Of a DNA stretch of 64,000 nucleotides, positions 48,869 through 56,890 are shown in pieces. Below the pieces are notes generated by a model. The model worked only from the letters and a program-made list of their open reading frames with translations, was not told the origin of the DNA and searched no databases. A program made the position numbers and the translations under genes. The stretch is from positions 4,464,001 through 4,528,000 of the forward strand of contig NZ_RCCV01000001.1 of the NCBI RefSeq assembly GCF_003664255.1, written 5' to 3'. Source of the DNA: Micromonospora sp. M71_S20 (GTDB taxonomy: Bacteria > Actinomycetota > Actinomycetes > Mycobacteriales > Micromonosporaceae). Each line of letters starts with the position of its first letter. Position 1 is the stretch's first letter.

Positions 48869-49522
48869 ATGCGTACCGACATGCTGCGTAAGACCGCCCT
48901 GACCGCTGCCGGGCTCGCCTTCACCGGCGGCGCCATCGCCGGCCCCGTCACCACCGCCTTCGCCGCCCCCGCCGAGGCCAAGCCCACGACGACGGTCAGC
49001 CAGGACCGCAAGGGTGGCGAGCGTGAGCTGGGCGTGCGCTACGAGGCCCAGCCCAACTTCTACTACTGCGGCCCCGCCGCCGCCCGCAACGCCCTCAGCG
49101 TCCAGGGCAAGAACATCGACGTCGACGGCATGGCCCAGCGCATGGGCACCACCGAAGCCGGCACCAACTCCATCAACGACATCACCCCCGTACTGAACAA
49201 GGAGACCGGCTCCGACGCCTACCAGTCCGTCGAGATCCGCGACCCCAAGGCCGACGACACGCAGACCGACAAGCTGCGCGCCGACATCGTCACCGCCATC
49301 GACGAAGGCCACGCCGTCGTCGCCAACATCGCCGGCACCGCCACCGACACCGACGGAGTCACCCACTCCTTCGAAGGCGGGCACTACATCAGCGTCGTCG
49401 GCTACCGCGACAACGGTGCGACCGTCACCATCGCCGACTCGGCCGACCCGAACCAGGCCTCCTACCGGATGAGCGTGGACAACCTGGCCGACTGGATCGC
49501 CACCCGCGGCTACACCGCCTGA
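48869..49522 (+). CDS. Secreted C39-like cysteine peptidase
   Basis: A 217-aa exported protein. Signal peptide 1-33 (RKTALTAAGLAFTGGAIAG, AFA-AP cleavage). The mature domain is the Peptidase_C39_2 fold: catalytic Cys in NFYYCGPAAARNAL, His in EGGHYISVVGY and Asp in IADSADPNQ. ATG 48869 is preceded by GAAAGG at rather long spacing; an ATG 29 codons upstream would disrupt the signal peptide. Probably cuts peptides or crosslinks at the cell surface; substrate unknown. An intrinsic terminator follows. Confidence 0.85.
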   Translation: MRTDMLRKTALTAAGLAFTGGAIAGPVTTAFAAPAEAKPTTTVSQDRKGGERELGVRYEAQPNFYYCGPAAARNALSVQGKNIDVDGMAQRMGTTEAGTNSINDITPVLNKETGSDAYQSVEIRDPKADDTQTDKLRADIVTAIDEGHAVVANIAGTATDTDGVTHSFEGGHYISVVGYRDNGATVTIADSADPNQASYRMSVDNLADWIATRGYTA

Positions 49523-49550
49523 CCGACGACAACACCCACACGAAGACGAC

Positions 49551-49586
49551 AAGGGCCGGACCCCACACAGGGGTCCGGCCCTTTCG
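49551..49586 (+). terminator. Intrinsic terminator after the C39-like peptidase gene
   Basis: Perfect 14-bp stem AAGGGCCGGACCCC (49551-49564) / GGGGTCCGGCCCTT (49570-49583), loop ACACA, followed by T-C. One of the clearest terminators in the window. Confidence 0.85.
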
Positions 49587-49623
49587 CCATGCCCGGGGCG
49601 CTGGCCCGCCCTGCCCGCCCCGC

Positions 49624-50289
49624 TCAGGACCGGCGGTTGCGCTCCTGACTGAGCCGCTCGTCGAGCCGGCCGAGTTCGTAGATCGCGTTCAGTTCCGTCG
49701 GCAGGTGGGTCACGTTGTCGACCACGGGTTCGTCGTCCGGCTCGGGGTCGAGGGCGGTGACGGGGGCGGGGACCGGTGGGCCGGCCGGCCCGGCCGGGCC
49801 GGTAGCCGCAGCGGCGGGCCGGCGCCGCCGGTTCGGGACGAACAGCACCGGCACCGCCAATCCAGCCAGCACCAGGCCGTAGACCAGCCAGCGGTCCATT
49901 CCTCCGTCGTCCTCGCGCGGTGGGGTCGCGACCGTCGAGGGGGCATCGGAGGCGGCCCCCCGCCCGGGCGGGGCGTCGGCCCCGCGTTCGGCCGGTCGCC
50001 CGGCAGGCCGGTCGCCGGCGGGTGCGGGCGCGGACGTACCCCCGGGGCTGGGCGCGGGCGCGGACCGGCCCGGTGCCGACGGGCCGGCCGGGGACGGGAC
50101 GGGGGCCGCCGAGCTGGACGGCGCGGGTGTCGGGGAGGCGCCCGGAGTGGCCTTGCCGCCTCCCTGGAGCAGGTCGTCGACGACCCGCCCGACGCCGTCG
50201 AGCAGGTCACCGACCGGCCCGCCGGAGGCCGTCGGCGTCGGCGCGGGAGCGAGCGCCAGGGTCAGGGCGAGCGCGGCCACGACACGCAT
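49624..50289 (-). CDS. Exported single-pass membrane protein, function unknown
   Basis: A 221-aa protein with a signal peptide (1-20), a short amphipathic part (VGDLLDGVGRVVDDLLQGG), a long extracellular Pro/Ala/Ser/Gly linker (about 45-130), one membrane helix near 133-150 (WLVYGLVLAGLAVPVLFVP) with an RRRR stop-transfer motif, and a charged cytosolic tail (LPTELNAIYELGRLDERLSQE). No family recognised; the build resembles a wall-spanning anchor or sensor. Confidence 0.7.
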   Translation of the reverse strand: MRVVAALALTLALAPAPTPTASGGPVGDLLDGVGRVVDDLLQGGGKATPGASPTPAPSSSAAPVPSPAGPSAPGRSAPAPSPGGTSAPAPAGDRPAGRPAERGADAPPGRGAASDAPSTVATPPREDDGGMDRWLVYGLVLAGLAVPVLFVPNRRRRPAAAATGPAGPAGPPVPAPVTALDPEPDDEPVVDNVTHLPTELNAIYELGRLDERLSQERNRRS

Positions 50290-50384
50290 GGTTCACCTCG
50301 GAAGGGGTCGATGTGCCAGGCACCGTACCGCACTCCGGGTGCTCGCCGCGTGACGCCCCGGCGGCACGGCCGGGGCGACGACGC

Positions 50385-50414
50385 ACGGGGGACGCCGCAC
50401 GCGGCGTCCCCCGT
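50385..50414 (-). terminator. Hairpin terminator downstream of the fusion protease gene
   Basis: ACGGGGGACGCCGC (50385-50398) and GCGGCGTCCCCCGT (50401-50414) are perfectly complementary over 14 bp, 13 nt past the protease stop on the minus strand. Confidence 0.7.
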
Positions 50415-50426
50415 ACCGGGGTGGGG

Positions 50427-51635
50427 TCAGACCGGCAGGCCGCCGACCTGGGTGTTGATCCAGGTGCGGATGGACGGCAGGTCCACGTAGATGGACGGGC
50501 CGGTGGCGCAGGTGGAGTTGTTGTTGCCGGCCCGGCTGGTGGCGCCGATCAGGGCCCACGCCCCGTTGATCCGGCGCACCTGCGGGCCGCCCGAGTCGCC
50601 GTAGCAGGCGCCCGCGTTGCCGTTGGTGTTGTTGGTGCAGATCTCGTACGGGCCGTTGATGCCGAGGCAGCGGCTGTCCGCGACGATCGAGGTGTCCAGC
50701 TCGTGCGCGACGGTGGGGGCGCTACCGCAGCCCCGGGGGGCGCAGGTCTGGCCCCAGCCGATGATCCGGGTGGCGGTGCCGACCGCGCCGGAGGTGCTCG
50801 GGATCGGCGCCGGGGCGTAGCTGACCGAGCTGCCGAGCTGGAGCAGCTTCACGTCGACGCTCGGGTGGCCGACCGCCCGGATCACCGAGACGACGGTGCC
50901 GCCGCTGGTGCGGTTGATGCTGCCGACCCGCACCGAGGAGGGCGTCCCGCAGTGCTTGGCGGTGACCGCCCAGTTGGCCTTGATCAGGGTGCCGGTGCAG
51001 CCGGAGACGTACACCATCCACGGGTAGTTCTCGCTCGCCGGCCGGCCGTTGACCACCTGCGGCGAGATGTCGTCGGTGTCGTTCCACGTGAACGTGCCGG
51101 TGGGCGCCTCCGCCGCGGCGAGACCACCGGCGAAGAGCTGGTTCACCCTGGACGCCTCGGCGGCGCTCGGGTACGCGTTGGTGCAGGAGACCGGCGCGCT
51201 GCTGCCCGACATCAGGTCGGAGCAGAGCCCGGTACGCCGGTCGGGCAGGCCGAGGATGTGGCCGAGCTCGTGGGTGGCGATGCGGGTGCGGTTGTACCCC
51301 TGGTTGACGGCGGTCCAGCCCATCCAGACCCGGCCGGCGCCGAGGCTGGTGACCTGAGCGCGCGGCCAGCCGCTGTCGACGTAGATGGTGACGTTGCCCG
51401 GCGTGCGGGCGACCAGCTGGACGTTGCTGACCTGGCTGTTCCAGATGGCGGCGGCCTGGTCGAAGTTGGTGCGGAACTCGCCGGCGCGGCTCGCGTCGTA
51501 GTAGACGGTCCGGGCGGCGGACGCGCCCGGGTCGGCGGCGGACGCGCTCGTGCCGGTGGCGACCTGCATTCCGGTTGCGGCCAGCACCGCCGCCAGCGCG
51601 GCGGTCGCCGCGTGCAGCAGTTGTCGTCGGAACAT
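50427..51635 (-). CDS. Secreted fusion protease: snapalysin-type (M7) metalloprotease plus trypsin-like (S1) serine protease
   Basis: A 402-aa exported protein with two protease domains. Signal peptide 1-33. Residues about 38-175 are snapalysin-like, with zinc motif THELGHILGLPD (HExxHxxGxxD) and the following CSDLMSG Met-turn. Residues about 195-400 are a chymotrypsin-fold S1 domain: His in VTAKHCG, Asp in SVDVKLLQL, and Ser in ACYGDSGGPQV. Cys pairs fit the S1 disulphides. All catalytic residues of both domains are intact. ATG 51635 has AGGGAG 7 nt upstream; an upstream in-frame ATG lacks a site. Confidence 0.88.
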   Translation of the reverse strand: MFRRQLLHAATAALAAVLAATGMQVATGTSASAADPGASAARTVYYDASRAGEFRTNFDQAAAIWNSQVSNVQLVARTPGNVTIYVDSGWPRAQVTSLGAGRVWMGWTAVNQGYNRTRIATHELGHILGLPDRRTGLCSDLMSGSSAPVSCTNAYPSAAEASRVNQLFAGGLAAAEAPTGTFTWNDTDDISPQVVNGRPASENYPWMVYVSGCTGTLIKANWAVTAKHCGTPSSVRVGSINRTSGGTVVSVIRAVGHPSVDVKLLQLGSSVSYAPAPIPSTSGAVGTATRIIGWGQTCAPRGCGSAPTVAHELDTSIVADSRCLGINGPYEICTNNTNGNAGACYGDSGGPQVRRINGAWALIGATSRAGNNNSTCATGPSIYVDLPSIRTWINTQVGGLPV

Positions 51636-51893
51636 ACACGCACTCCCTGAGGTTGTCCGGCGGCGTGCCACCGCCAGTCATCGATGTACGTGAATGCTAG
51701 AGCGAGGGCCGCCGATATGCGGCATAACGGAACCGTCATACCGGCGACACCGCCGCGCGCCGCACGGGCCGGATCGGCGCGCGGCCGCGGGCGGCGCGCC
51801 GGCCGCCGGGAAGACCGCCCTCCGCCCCCTCGGCGCCACCCGCTCGTCAGCCGACCGGGCCAGGCGGCGCCCCGAGCGGATCGGCCCCGGCGC

Positions 51894-52373
51894 TCATCCG
51901 GCTGACGACGCGGCGGTCCGCTCCGACGAGCGGGCGGCCCGGCGGACGTCGCCGGCCGCCAGCGCGAACAGCGCGAGTGCACCGGCGAGGGCCGCGTCCA
52001 CCCCGATCACGAATCCGCGCTCCGACCCGGCCGGCGCCACAGCGACACCGGCGGCAAGCGCCACCGCCGCCGCGAGCGCCATGCCCAGGCGGGCCGACGC
52101 CTCCCACCGCACGGCCCACCGGGTCCCCGGCGACCGCCCCGAGGCGAGGGCCGCGCGTAGTCGCCACGCGGCGGCGGCGATGAGCGACGCACCGAGCGCG
52201 CCGGCGGCCCCGATCACCAGCCACGGCACGGCGAACGCCCCCGCCCGCCCGGCGGGCGACGACACGCCGCCCGCCGCGAGCAGCGCGAACCCCGCCGAGA
52301 ACGCGACATGGACGAGGATCACCCGCGACAGGCGACGCCGCAGCTCACTCAGCTCGGTGACGGGTATCGACAC
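51894..52373 (-). CDS. Four-helix membrane protein, function unknown
   Basis: A 159-aa protein with four predicted helices in two pairs: VILVHVAFSAGFALLAAGG, AVPWLVIGAAGALGASLIAA, LGMALAAAVALAAGVAVA and VDAALAGALALFALAAGD. It has a short Ser/Ala tail. GTG 52373 is chosen because GGAGG lies 6 nt upstream; longer versions start within low-complexity sequence. No family recognised. Confidence 0.65.
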   Translation of the reverse strand: MSIPVTELSELRRRLSRVILVHVAFSAGFALLAAGGVSSPAGRAGAFAVPWLVIGAAGALGASLIAAAAWRLRAALASGRSPGTRWAVRWEASARLGMALAAAVALAAGVAVAPAGSERGFVIGVDAALAGALALFALAAGDVRRAARSSERTAASSAG

Positions 52374-52453
52374 TGCTGCCTCCCCCTGCTCGGGTCCACC
52401 CCGCATCGTGCCACGTCGCGCGCCACCCACCCAGGGGTGACCGGCCCGGACGT

Positions 52454-52482
52454 TTGACAGCCAATCGACGCACTGCTATTTG
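52454..52482 (+). promoter_or_regulatory. Promoter of the chitosanase gene
   Basis: -35 TTGACA (52454-52459), 17-nt spacer, -10 TATTTG (52477-52482), in an AT-rich patch with TTAATACAGTTTCCTGAA immediately downstream, a possible repressor site. Start codon about 100 nt further on. Confidence 0.5.
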
Positions 52483-52584
52483 TTAATACAGTTTCCTGAA
52501 GCTCCTGGTGGCCGTCCGGCACGTCCCACGGCGCCGCGGCTCACCTACCGAGGCGGCGCGCCGCCATCCCATCCGAGGAGCGCC

Positions 52585-53790
52585 ATGCCTCGCAAGCGGA
52601 CAGTCGCCCAGCTCTCGGGGGCCCTCGCCGTCACCGTCGCCGCGATCGGCTACGGCCTGCCCTCGGCCAGCGCCGCGGCGGCCGGGCCGGTCACCGGCCT
52701 CGGCGGCAAGTGCGTCGACGTCGCCGGGGCCAACCCGGCCAACGGCACGCCGATCCAGCTCTGGGACTGCAACGGCACCGCGGCCCAGGTCTGGACGGTC
52801 GGCAACGCCGACGGATCTGTCCGCGCGCTCGGCAAGTGCCTGGACGTCACCGCCGCGTCGACCGCCGACGGCGCCAAGGTGCAGCTGTACGACTGCAACG
52901 GCACCGGCGCACAGAAGTGGACCGCCAGCAACGGCACGCTGGTCAACACCGGCTCGGGCAAGTGCCTCGACGCCACGGACTGGAGCACGGCCAACGGCGC
53001 CCGGTTGCAGATCTGGAGCTGCGCCGGCACCGCCAACCAGCGGTGGACCCTGCCCGGCGGCGGCGCCACCCCCACCCCGTCCGCCCCGGCCGGCGCGCCC
53101 CTCGACGACCCGGCCAAGAAGGACGTCGCCATGCAGCTCGTGTCGGCGGCGGAGAACTCCTCGCTCGACTGGCGCGCGCAGTTCTCCTACATCGAGGACA
53201 TCGGCGACGGGCGGGGCTACACCGCCGGCATCATCGGCTTCTGCTCCGGCACCGGCGACATGCTCGAACTGGTGGAGGCGTACACGCGGACCAAGCCCGG
53301 CAACGTGTTGGCCGGCTACCTGCCGGCGCTGCGCGCCGTCAACGGCAGCGACTCGCACGCCGGCCTCGACCCGTACTTCCCCCGCGACTGGCGCACCGCC
53401 GCCGCCGACCCGGTGTTCCGGGCCGCGCAGGAGGCCGAGCGGGACCGCGTCTACTTCAACCCGTCCGTCCGCGACGGCAAGGCCGACGGGGTACGGGCGC
53501 TCGGGCAGTTCGCCTACTACGACGCGGCCGTGATGCACGGCTACGAGGGCATGCGCGCGATCCGCAGCCGCGCCCTGGCCCGGGCGAAGCCCCCGGCCCA
53601 GGGCGGCGACGAGCGGACCTGGCTGCACGCCTTCCTCGACGAGCGGGTCGCCGAGATGAGGAAGGAACCCGCCCACTCGGACACCTCCCGCGTGGACACC
53701 GCGCAGCGGGTCTTCCTCAACAACGGCAACTTCAACCTGGACACGCCGCTGGTGTTCGCCGTCTACGGCGACCAGTACCGCATCGGCTGA
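52585..53790 (+). CDS. Secreted chitosanase (GH46) with N-terminal ricin-type beta-trefoil (CBM13)
   Basis: A 401-aa exported enzyme. Signal peptide 1-33. Residues about 35-160 form a beta-trefoil with three related repeats (GGKCVDVAGANPANGTPIQL, GKCLDVTAASTADGAKVQ, GKCLDATDWSTANGARLQ; each with a QxW-type core). A short Pro linker follows. Residues about 175-401 are GH46: the acid Glu in SAAENSSLDW and the base Asp in YIEDIGDGRGYTAGIIGF. It hydrolyses chitosan outside the cell; the trefoil binds carbohydrate. GAGGAG precedes ATG 52585. Its domain order (binding domain first) is worth noting. Confidence 0.92.
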   Translation: MPRKRTVAQLSGALAVTVAAIGYGLPSASAAAAGPVTGLGGKCVDVAGANPANGTPIQLWDCNGTAAQVWTVGNADGSVRALGKCLDVTAASTADGAKVQLYDCNGTGAQKWTASNGTLVNTGSGKCLDATDWSTANGARLQIWSCAGTANQRWTLPGGGATPTPSAPAGAPLDDPAKKDVAMQLVSAAENSSLDWRAQFSYIEDIGDGRGYTAGIIGFCSGTGDMLELVEAYTRTKPGNVLAGYLPALRAVNGSDSHAGLDPYFPRDWRTAAADPVFRAAQEAERDRVYFNPSVRDGKADGVRALGQFAYYDAAVMHGYEGMRAIRSRALARAKPPAQGGDERTWLHAFLDERVAEMRKEPAHSDTSRVDTAQRVFLNNGNFNLDTPLVFAVYGDQYRIG

Positions 53791-53799
53791 CGTCCCGGG

Positions 53800-55443
53800 T
53801 CACGACTCCGACGCGACGCCGGCGCCGGTCTCCCGCAGCCGGCCGTCGGCGAGCCGCAGCCAGCGGTCCACGCCGATCGCCGCGAGGAACCGTTCGTCGT
53901 GGCTGATCACGACGAACGCGCCCTCGTACGCGTCGAGCGCGCTCTCCAACTGGCCGACGCTGACCAGGTCCAGGTTGTTGGTCGGCTCGTCGAGCAGGAG
54001 CAACTGCGGTGCCGGTTCGGCGAACAGCACGCAGGCCAGGGTGGCGCGGAGCCGCTCGCCGCCGGAGAGCGCCCCGACCGGGAGGTGGGCGCGGGAGCCC
54101 CGGAACAGGAAGCGGGCGAGCAGGGTCATCCGCTGCGCCTCCGGCATCGCGGGCGCGTACGCGGCCAGGCTCTCCGCCACCGTGCGGTCGAGGTCCAGCA
54201 GGTCCAGCCGCTGGGACAGGTACGCGATCCGGCCGTCGGCCCGCCTGGTCCGACCGCCCTCCGGCTGCACGTCGCCGCTGACCAGGCGCAGCAGGGTGGA
54301 TTTGCCGGCGCCGTTCGGACCGGTGAGCGCGATCCGCTCCGGCCCCCGGATCGTGAGGTCCACGCCGTCACCGGCGAACAGGGCACGCTCGCCGTAGCGG
54401 ACCTGCATCGCCTCGCCGTGGAAGACCGTGCGACCGGCCGGAAGGTTGGTGCCGGGCAACTCCAGCGTGATCCGCTGCTCCTCGCGCAGCGCGCGGCCCG
54501 CCTCGTCGAGCCGGGCCTTGGCGTCGCCGACCCGCGCGGCGTGCGTCTCGTTCGACCGGCCCGCCGACTCCTGGGCGCCCCGCTTCATGGTGCCGGCGAA
54601 GATTTTCGGCAGGCCGGCGCTCTTCAGGTTGCGGGCGGCGTTGCCGGCCCGGCGCTCGGCCCGCTCGCGCGCCTGCTGCATCTCCCGCTTCTCCCGCTTG
54701 ACCTCCTGCTCGGCGTGGCGGACGTTCTTCTCCGCGACCTCCCGCTCGGCGCGCACCGCCTCCTCGTACGCGGTGTAGTTGCCGCCGTAGGAGCGGACCT
54801 CGCTCCGGTCGAGTTCGAGGATGCGGTCCATCCGGTCCAGCAGCGCCCGGTCGTGGCTGACCAACAGCAGGCAACCGCTCCAGTCCTCCAGCACGGCGTG
54901 CAGCTTGCGGCGGGCGTCGAGGTCCAGGTTGTTGGTGGGCTCGTCGAGCAGCAGGACGTCGGGGCGCCGCAGCAGTTGCGCCGCCAGGCCGAGGGAGACG
55001 ACCTGACCGCCGCTGAGGGTGTGCAGGGGCCGGCCGAGGGAGACGTCGTCGAGGCCGAGCCGGTCCAGTTGGGCTCGGGTGCGCTCCTCGATGTCCCAGT
55101 CGTTGCCGATCGTGGTGAAGTGCCTCTCGTCGGCGTCCCCGGACTCGATGGCGTGCAGCGCCCCGAGTACCGGCGCGATCCCCATGACCTCGGCCACGGT
55201 CAGGTCGCCGGCCAGCGGAAGGCTCTGCGGCAGGTAGCCGAGCAGCCCGTCGACGGTCACGGAGCCGCCGGTGGGCCGGTGCTCGCCGGCGATCAGCTTG
55301 AGCAGCGTGGTCTTGCCGGCGCCGTTCGGCGCGACGAGGCCGGTGCGGCCGGCGCCCACCGTGAAGGACAGGCCCTCGAAGACCGGGGTGTCGTCCGGCC
55401 AGGAGAAGGAGAGGCGCGAACAGATGATGAACGCATCGGACAT
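53800..55443 (-). CDS. ABC-F family ribosome-associated ATPase (antibiotic-resistance type candidate)
   Basis: A 547-aa soluble protein with two ABC domains: Walker A APNGAGKTT and GPNGAGKST, signatures LSGGQVVSLGL and LSGGERLRATL, Walker B VLLLDEPTNNLDL and LLLLDEPTNNLDL. Between them is a long charged coiled-coil linker (about 225-310, rich in Arg/Glu, with KIFAGTMKRG), the ABC-F interdomain arm that reaches the ribosome peptidyl-transferase centre. No membrane part. ATG 55443 follows AAGGG. A 170-nt leader with a short peptide ORF and hairpins precedes it, as in antibiotic-inducible ABC-F genes. Confidence 0.88.
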   Translation of the reverse strand: MSDAFIICSRLSFSWPDDTPVFEGLSFTVGAGRTGLVAPNGAGKTTLLKLIAGEHRPTGGSVTVDGLLGYLPQSLPLAGDLTVAEVMGIAPVLGALHAIESGDADERHFTTIGNDWDIEERTRAQLDRLGLDDVSLGRPLHTLSGGQVVSLGLAAQLLRRPDVLLLDEPTNNLDLDARRKLHAVLEDWSGCLLLVSHDRALLDRMDRILELDRSEVRSYGGNYTAYEEAVRAEREVAEKNVRHAEQEVKREKREMQQARERAERRAGNAARNLKSAGLPKIFAGTMKRGAQESAGRSNETHAARVGDAKARLDEAGRALREEQRITLELPGTNLPAGRTVFHGEAMQVRYGERALFAGDGVDLTIRGPERIALTGPNGAGKSTLLRLVSGDVQPEGGRTRRADGRIAYLSQRLDLLDLDRTVAESLAAYAPAMPEAQRMTLLARFLFRGSRAHLPVGALSGGERLRATLACVLFAEPAPQLLLLDEPTNNLDLVSVGQLESALDAYEGAFVVISHDERFLAAIGVDRWLRLADGRLRETGAGVASES

Positions 55444-55511
55444 GCGGAAACCCTTGGTGTGACGTGGGCGCGCGGGGCGCCCTGGGGACGGGATTCGGGA
55501 ACGACGGCCCG

Positions 55512-55547
55512 CGGCCACGGCGGCGGTCGACCGCCTGCCGCTGGCCG
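55512..55547 (-). promoter_or_regulatory. Leader hairpin (attenuator candidate) upstream of the ABC-F gene
   Basis: Outer arms CGGCCA/TGGCCG (55512-55517, 55542-55547) enclose the palindrome GGCGGTCGACCGCC (55522-55535). A second stem GGGCGC/GCGCCC (55466-55471, 55477-55482) lies nearer the start codon. Both are downstream of the leader peptide ORF. Confidence 0.5.
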
Positions 55548-55560
55548 GGCACTTCCGGTG

Positions 55561-55590
55561 TCACCCGGAGATGTCGTCGTCACCCGCCAC
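55561..55590 (-). CDS. Nine-residue leader peptide candidate upstream of the ABC-F gene
   Basis: GTG GCG GGT GAC GAC GAC ATC TCC GGG TGA encodes M-A-G-D-D-D-I-S-G. AGGGAG lies 7 nt upstream, and a -10-like TAGGAT (55628-55623) would start transcription about 26 nt before it. Too short for homology; the call rests on the ribosome site and its position in a structured leader of a likely ribosome-protection gene. Confidence 0.45.
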   Translation of the reverse strand: MAGDDDISG

Positions 55591-55666
55591 GTCTGGTCTC
55601 CCTGTCCCGATCACTCGCGCCCATCCTAACAGCGCGGGCCCGGTGCCACGGGCACCCGCGACGGCG

Positions 55667-56761
55667 TCAGAGACCCGCGCACGGGTCGCCGCCCAGCGAG
55701 CAGTCCTCGGGCGCCCTGGTGAGCTGGTCGACGTCGCGCACGGCGAACGTGAAGGTCCGCGAGCGACCGGCCGGCACGGGCGGCCCGGTGAAGGTGACGA
55801 CCTGCCCGTCCCGCCGCCAGTCCGCCCCGCTGACGTCGGTCAGCGTGCCGCCCTCGGCCAGCGTGACGACCACCGCCCAGCCGTTCACCGCCGTGCTGCC
55901 GGGATTGTCGACGACCACCTCGCCGGTGAAGCCGAGCAGCCGCGTCGACACGGTCTCGTAGCGGGCGGTCATGGCGGGGGCCGACGGCGCGTTCGAGGTG
56001 GGCGTACGCGAGGGCGTCGCCGAGGGGCTCGCCGACGGCGTCCGGCTCGGGCGCGACGGGGTAGGCGTGGCGCTTCGCGTGGGGCGGGCCGACGGGGTCG
56101 CCCGCGGCGTACGGCTCGGGGTGGGCGCGGCGGTCGGCGACGGCGTCGCGACCGGGCCGGCGACCGGGTCCGGCTCGGCGGGCAGGACCGCCCACACCGC
56201 CGCCCCGGCGGCCAGCGCGACGCCGGCCAGCCCCGCGACCAGCAGCGGCCAGCGGCGGCGGCCGGCCGGTGCCGGCTCGTCGCCGACCACCTCGGTCACC
56301 GGCATCTCGGCGGTCATCCCGGCCTCGCCGCGACGCAGGTCGACCTGCCGGAAGGCCAGCCAGTCGAGGATCGCCGGCAGGCGTCCCGTCAACGCCTGCC
56401 GGTAGGACTCCTCGCGGCGCTCGCGCTGCTCCGCGCTCCAGCTGCCGTGCTCCAGCACCTCGCGGACCGACAGCCGGCACCCCTCGGCGGTGGGGGCGAC
56501 GGCACAGGCCAGCCGGCTGCGCCGGCCGCCCTCGAGGCACCGCAACGCGATCAGCTCCGGTTCCCGCCGGTCGGTCACCTCCGCGTCGACGGCGGCGTCG
56601 AACCCGGGCAGGCCGGCGGTGAACAGCAGCAGCCGGCCGCGCGACCCGGCCATCGGCTCGACCTCGGTGAACCACCGGGCGAGCAGAGCGCGATCTGTCA
56701 ATGCGTGCCACACCCGGTCCGCCGGGTGGAACAGGTCGACCTGCACGTCGATCTCGATCAC
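55667..56761 (-). CDS. SRPBCC/AHSA1-domain protein fused through a membrane helix to a CBM2-like exported domain
   Basis: A 364-aa chimera. Residues 1-135 are an SRPBCC (AHSA1/START-like) domain (HPADRVWHALTDRALLARWF). Residues about 168-190 form a membrane helix (LLVAGLAGVALAAGAAVWAV). About 195-265 are a Pro/Ser/Thr/Arg linker, and about 268-360 a CBM2-type beta-sandwich (GFTGEVVVDNPGSTAVNGWAV, then GADWRRDGQVVTFTG). The topology puts the lipid- or ligand-binding domain inside and the carbohydrate-binding-like domain outside. Function unknown; possibly a surface sensor. Confidence 0.78.
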   Translation of the reverse strand: MIEIDVQVDLFHPADRVWHALTDRALLARWFTEVEPMAGSRGRLLLFTAGLPGFDAAVDAEVTDRREPELIALRCLEGGRRSRLACAVAPTAEGCRLSVREVLEHGSWSAEQRERREESYRQALTGRLPAILDWLAFRQVDLRRGEAGMTAEMPVTEVVGDEPAPAGRRRWPLLVAGLAGVALAAGAAVWAVLPAEPDPVAGPVATPSPTAAPTPSRTPRATPSARPTRSATPTPSRPSRTPSASPSATPSRTPTSNAPSAPAMTARYETVSTRLLGFTGEVVVDNPGSTAVNGWAVVVTLAEGGTLTDVSGADWRRDGQVVTFTGPPVPAGRSRTFTFAVRDVDQLTRAPEDCSLGGDPCAGL

Positions 56762-56853
56762 GGCGAGACTCTACGGGTATCGATCGCGGGCCGACCCGGA
56801 CGGGGGGATCCCCAACCGGGCGTGGTCGGCATCGCGCGGGCCGTCGGGGTGTG

Positions 56854-56886
56854 CGACCGGCGCCCTCCCCTCCCGGGCGCCGGTCG
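56854..56886 (-). terminator. Hairpin terminator downstream of rtcB
   Basis: Perfect 12-bp arms CGACCGGCGCCC (56854-56865) and GGGCGCCGGTCG (56875-56886), 9-nt loop, beginning 4 nt after the rtcB stop codon. Confidence 0.7.
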
Positions 56887-56890
56887 GCGG

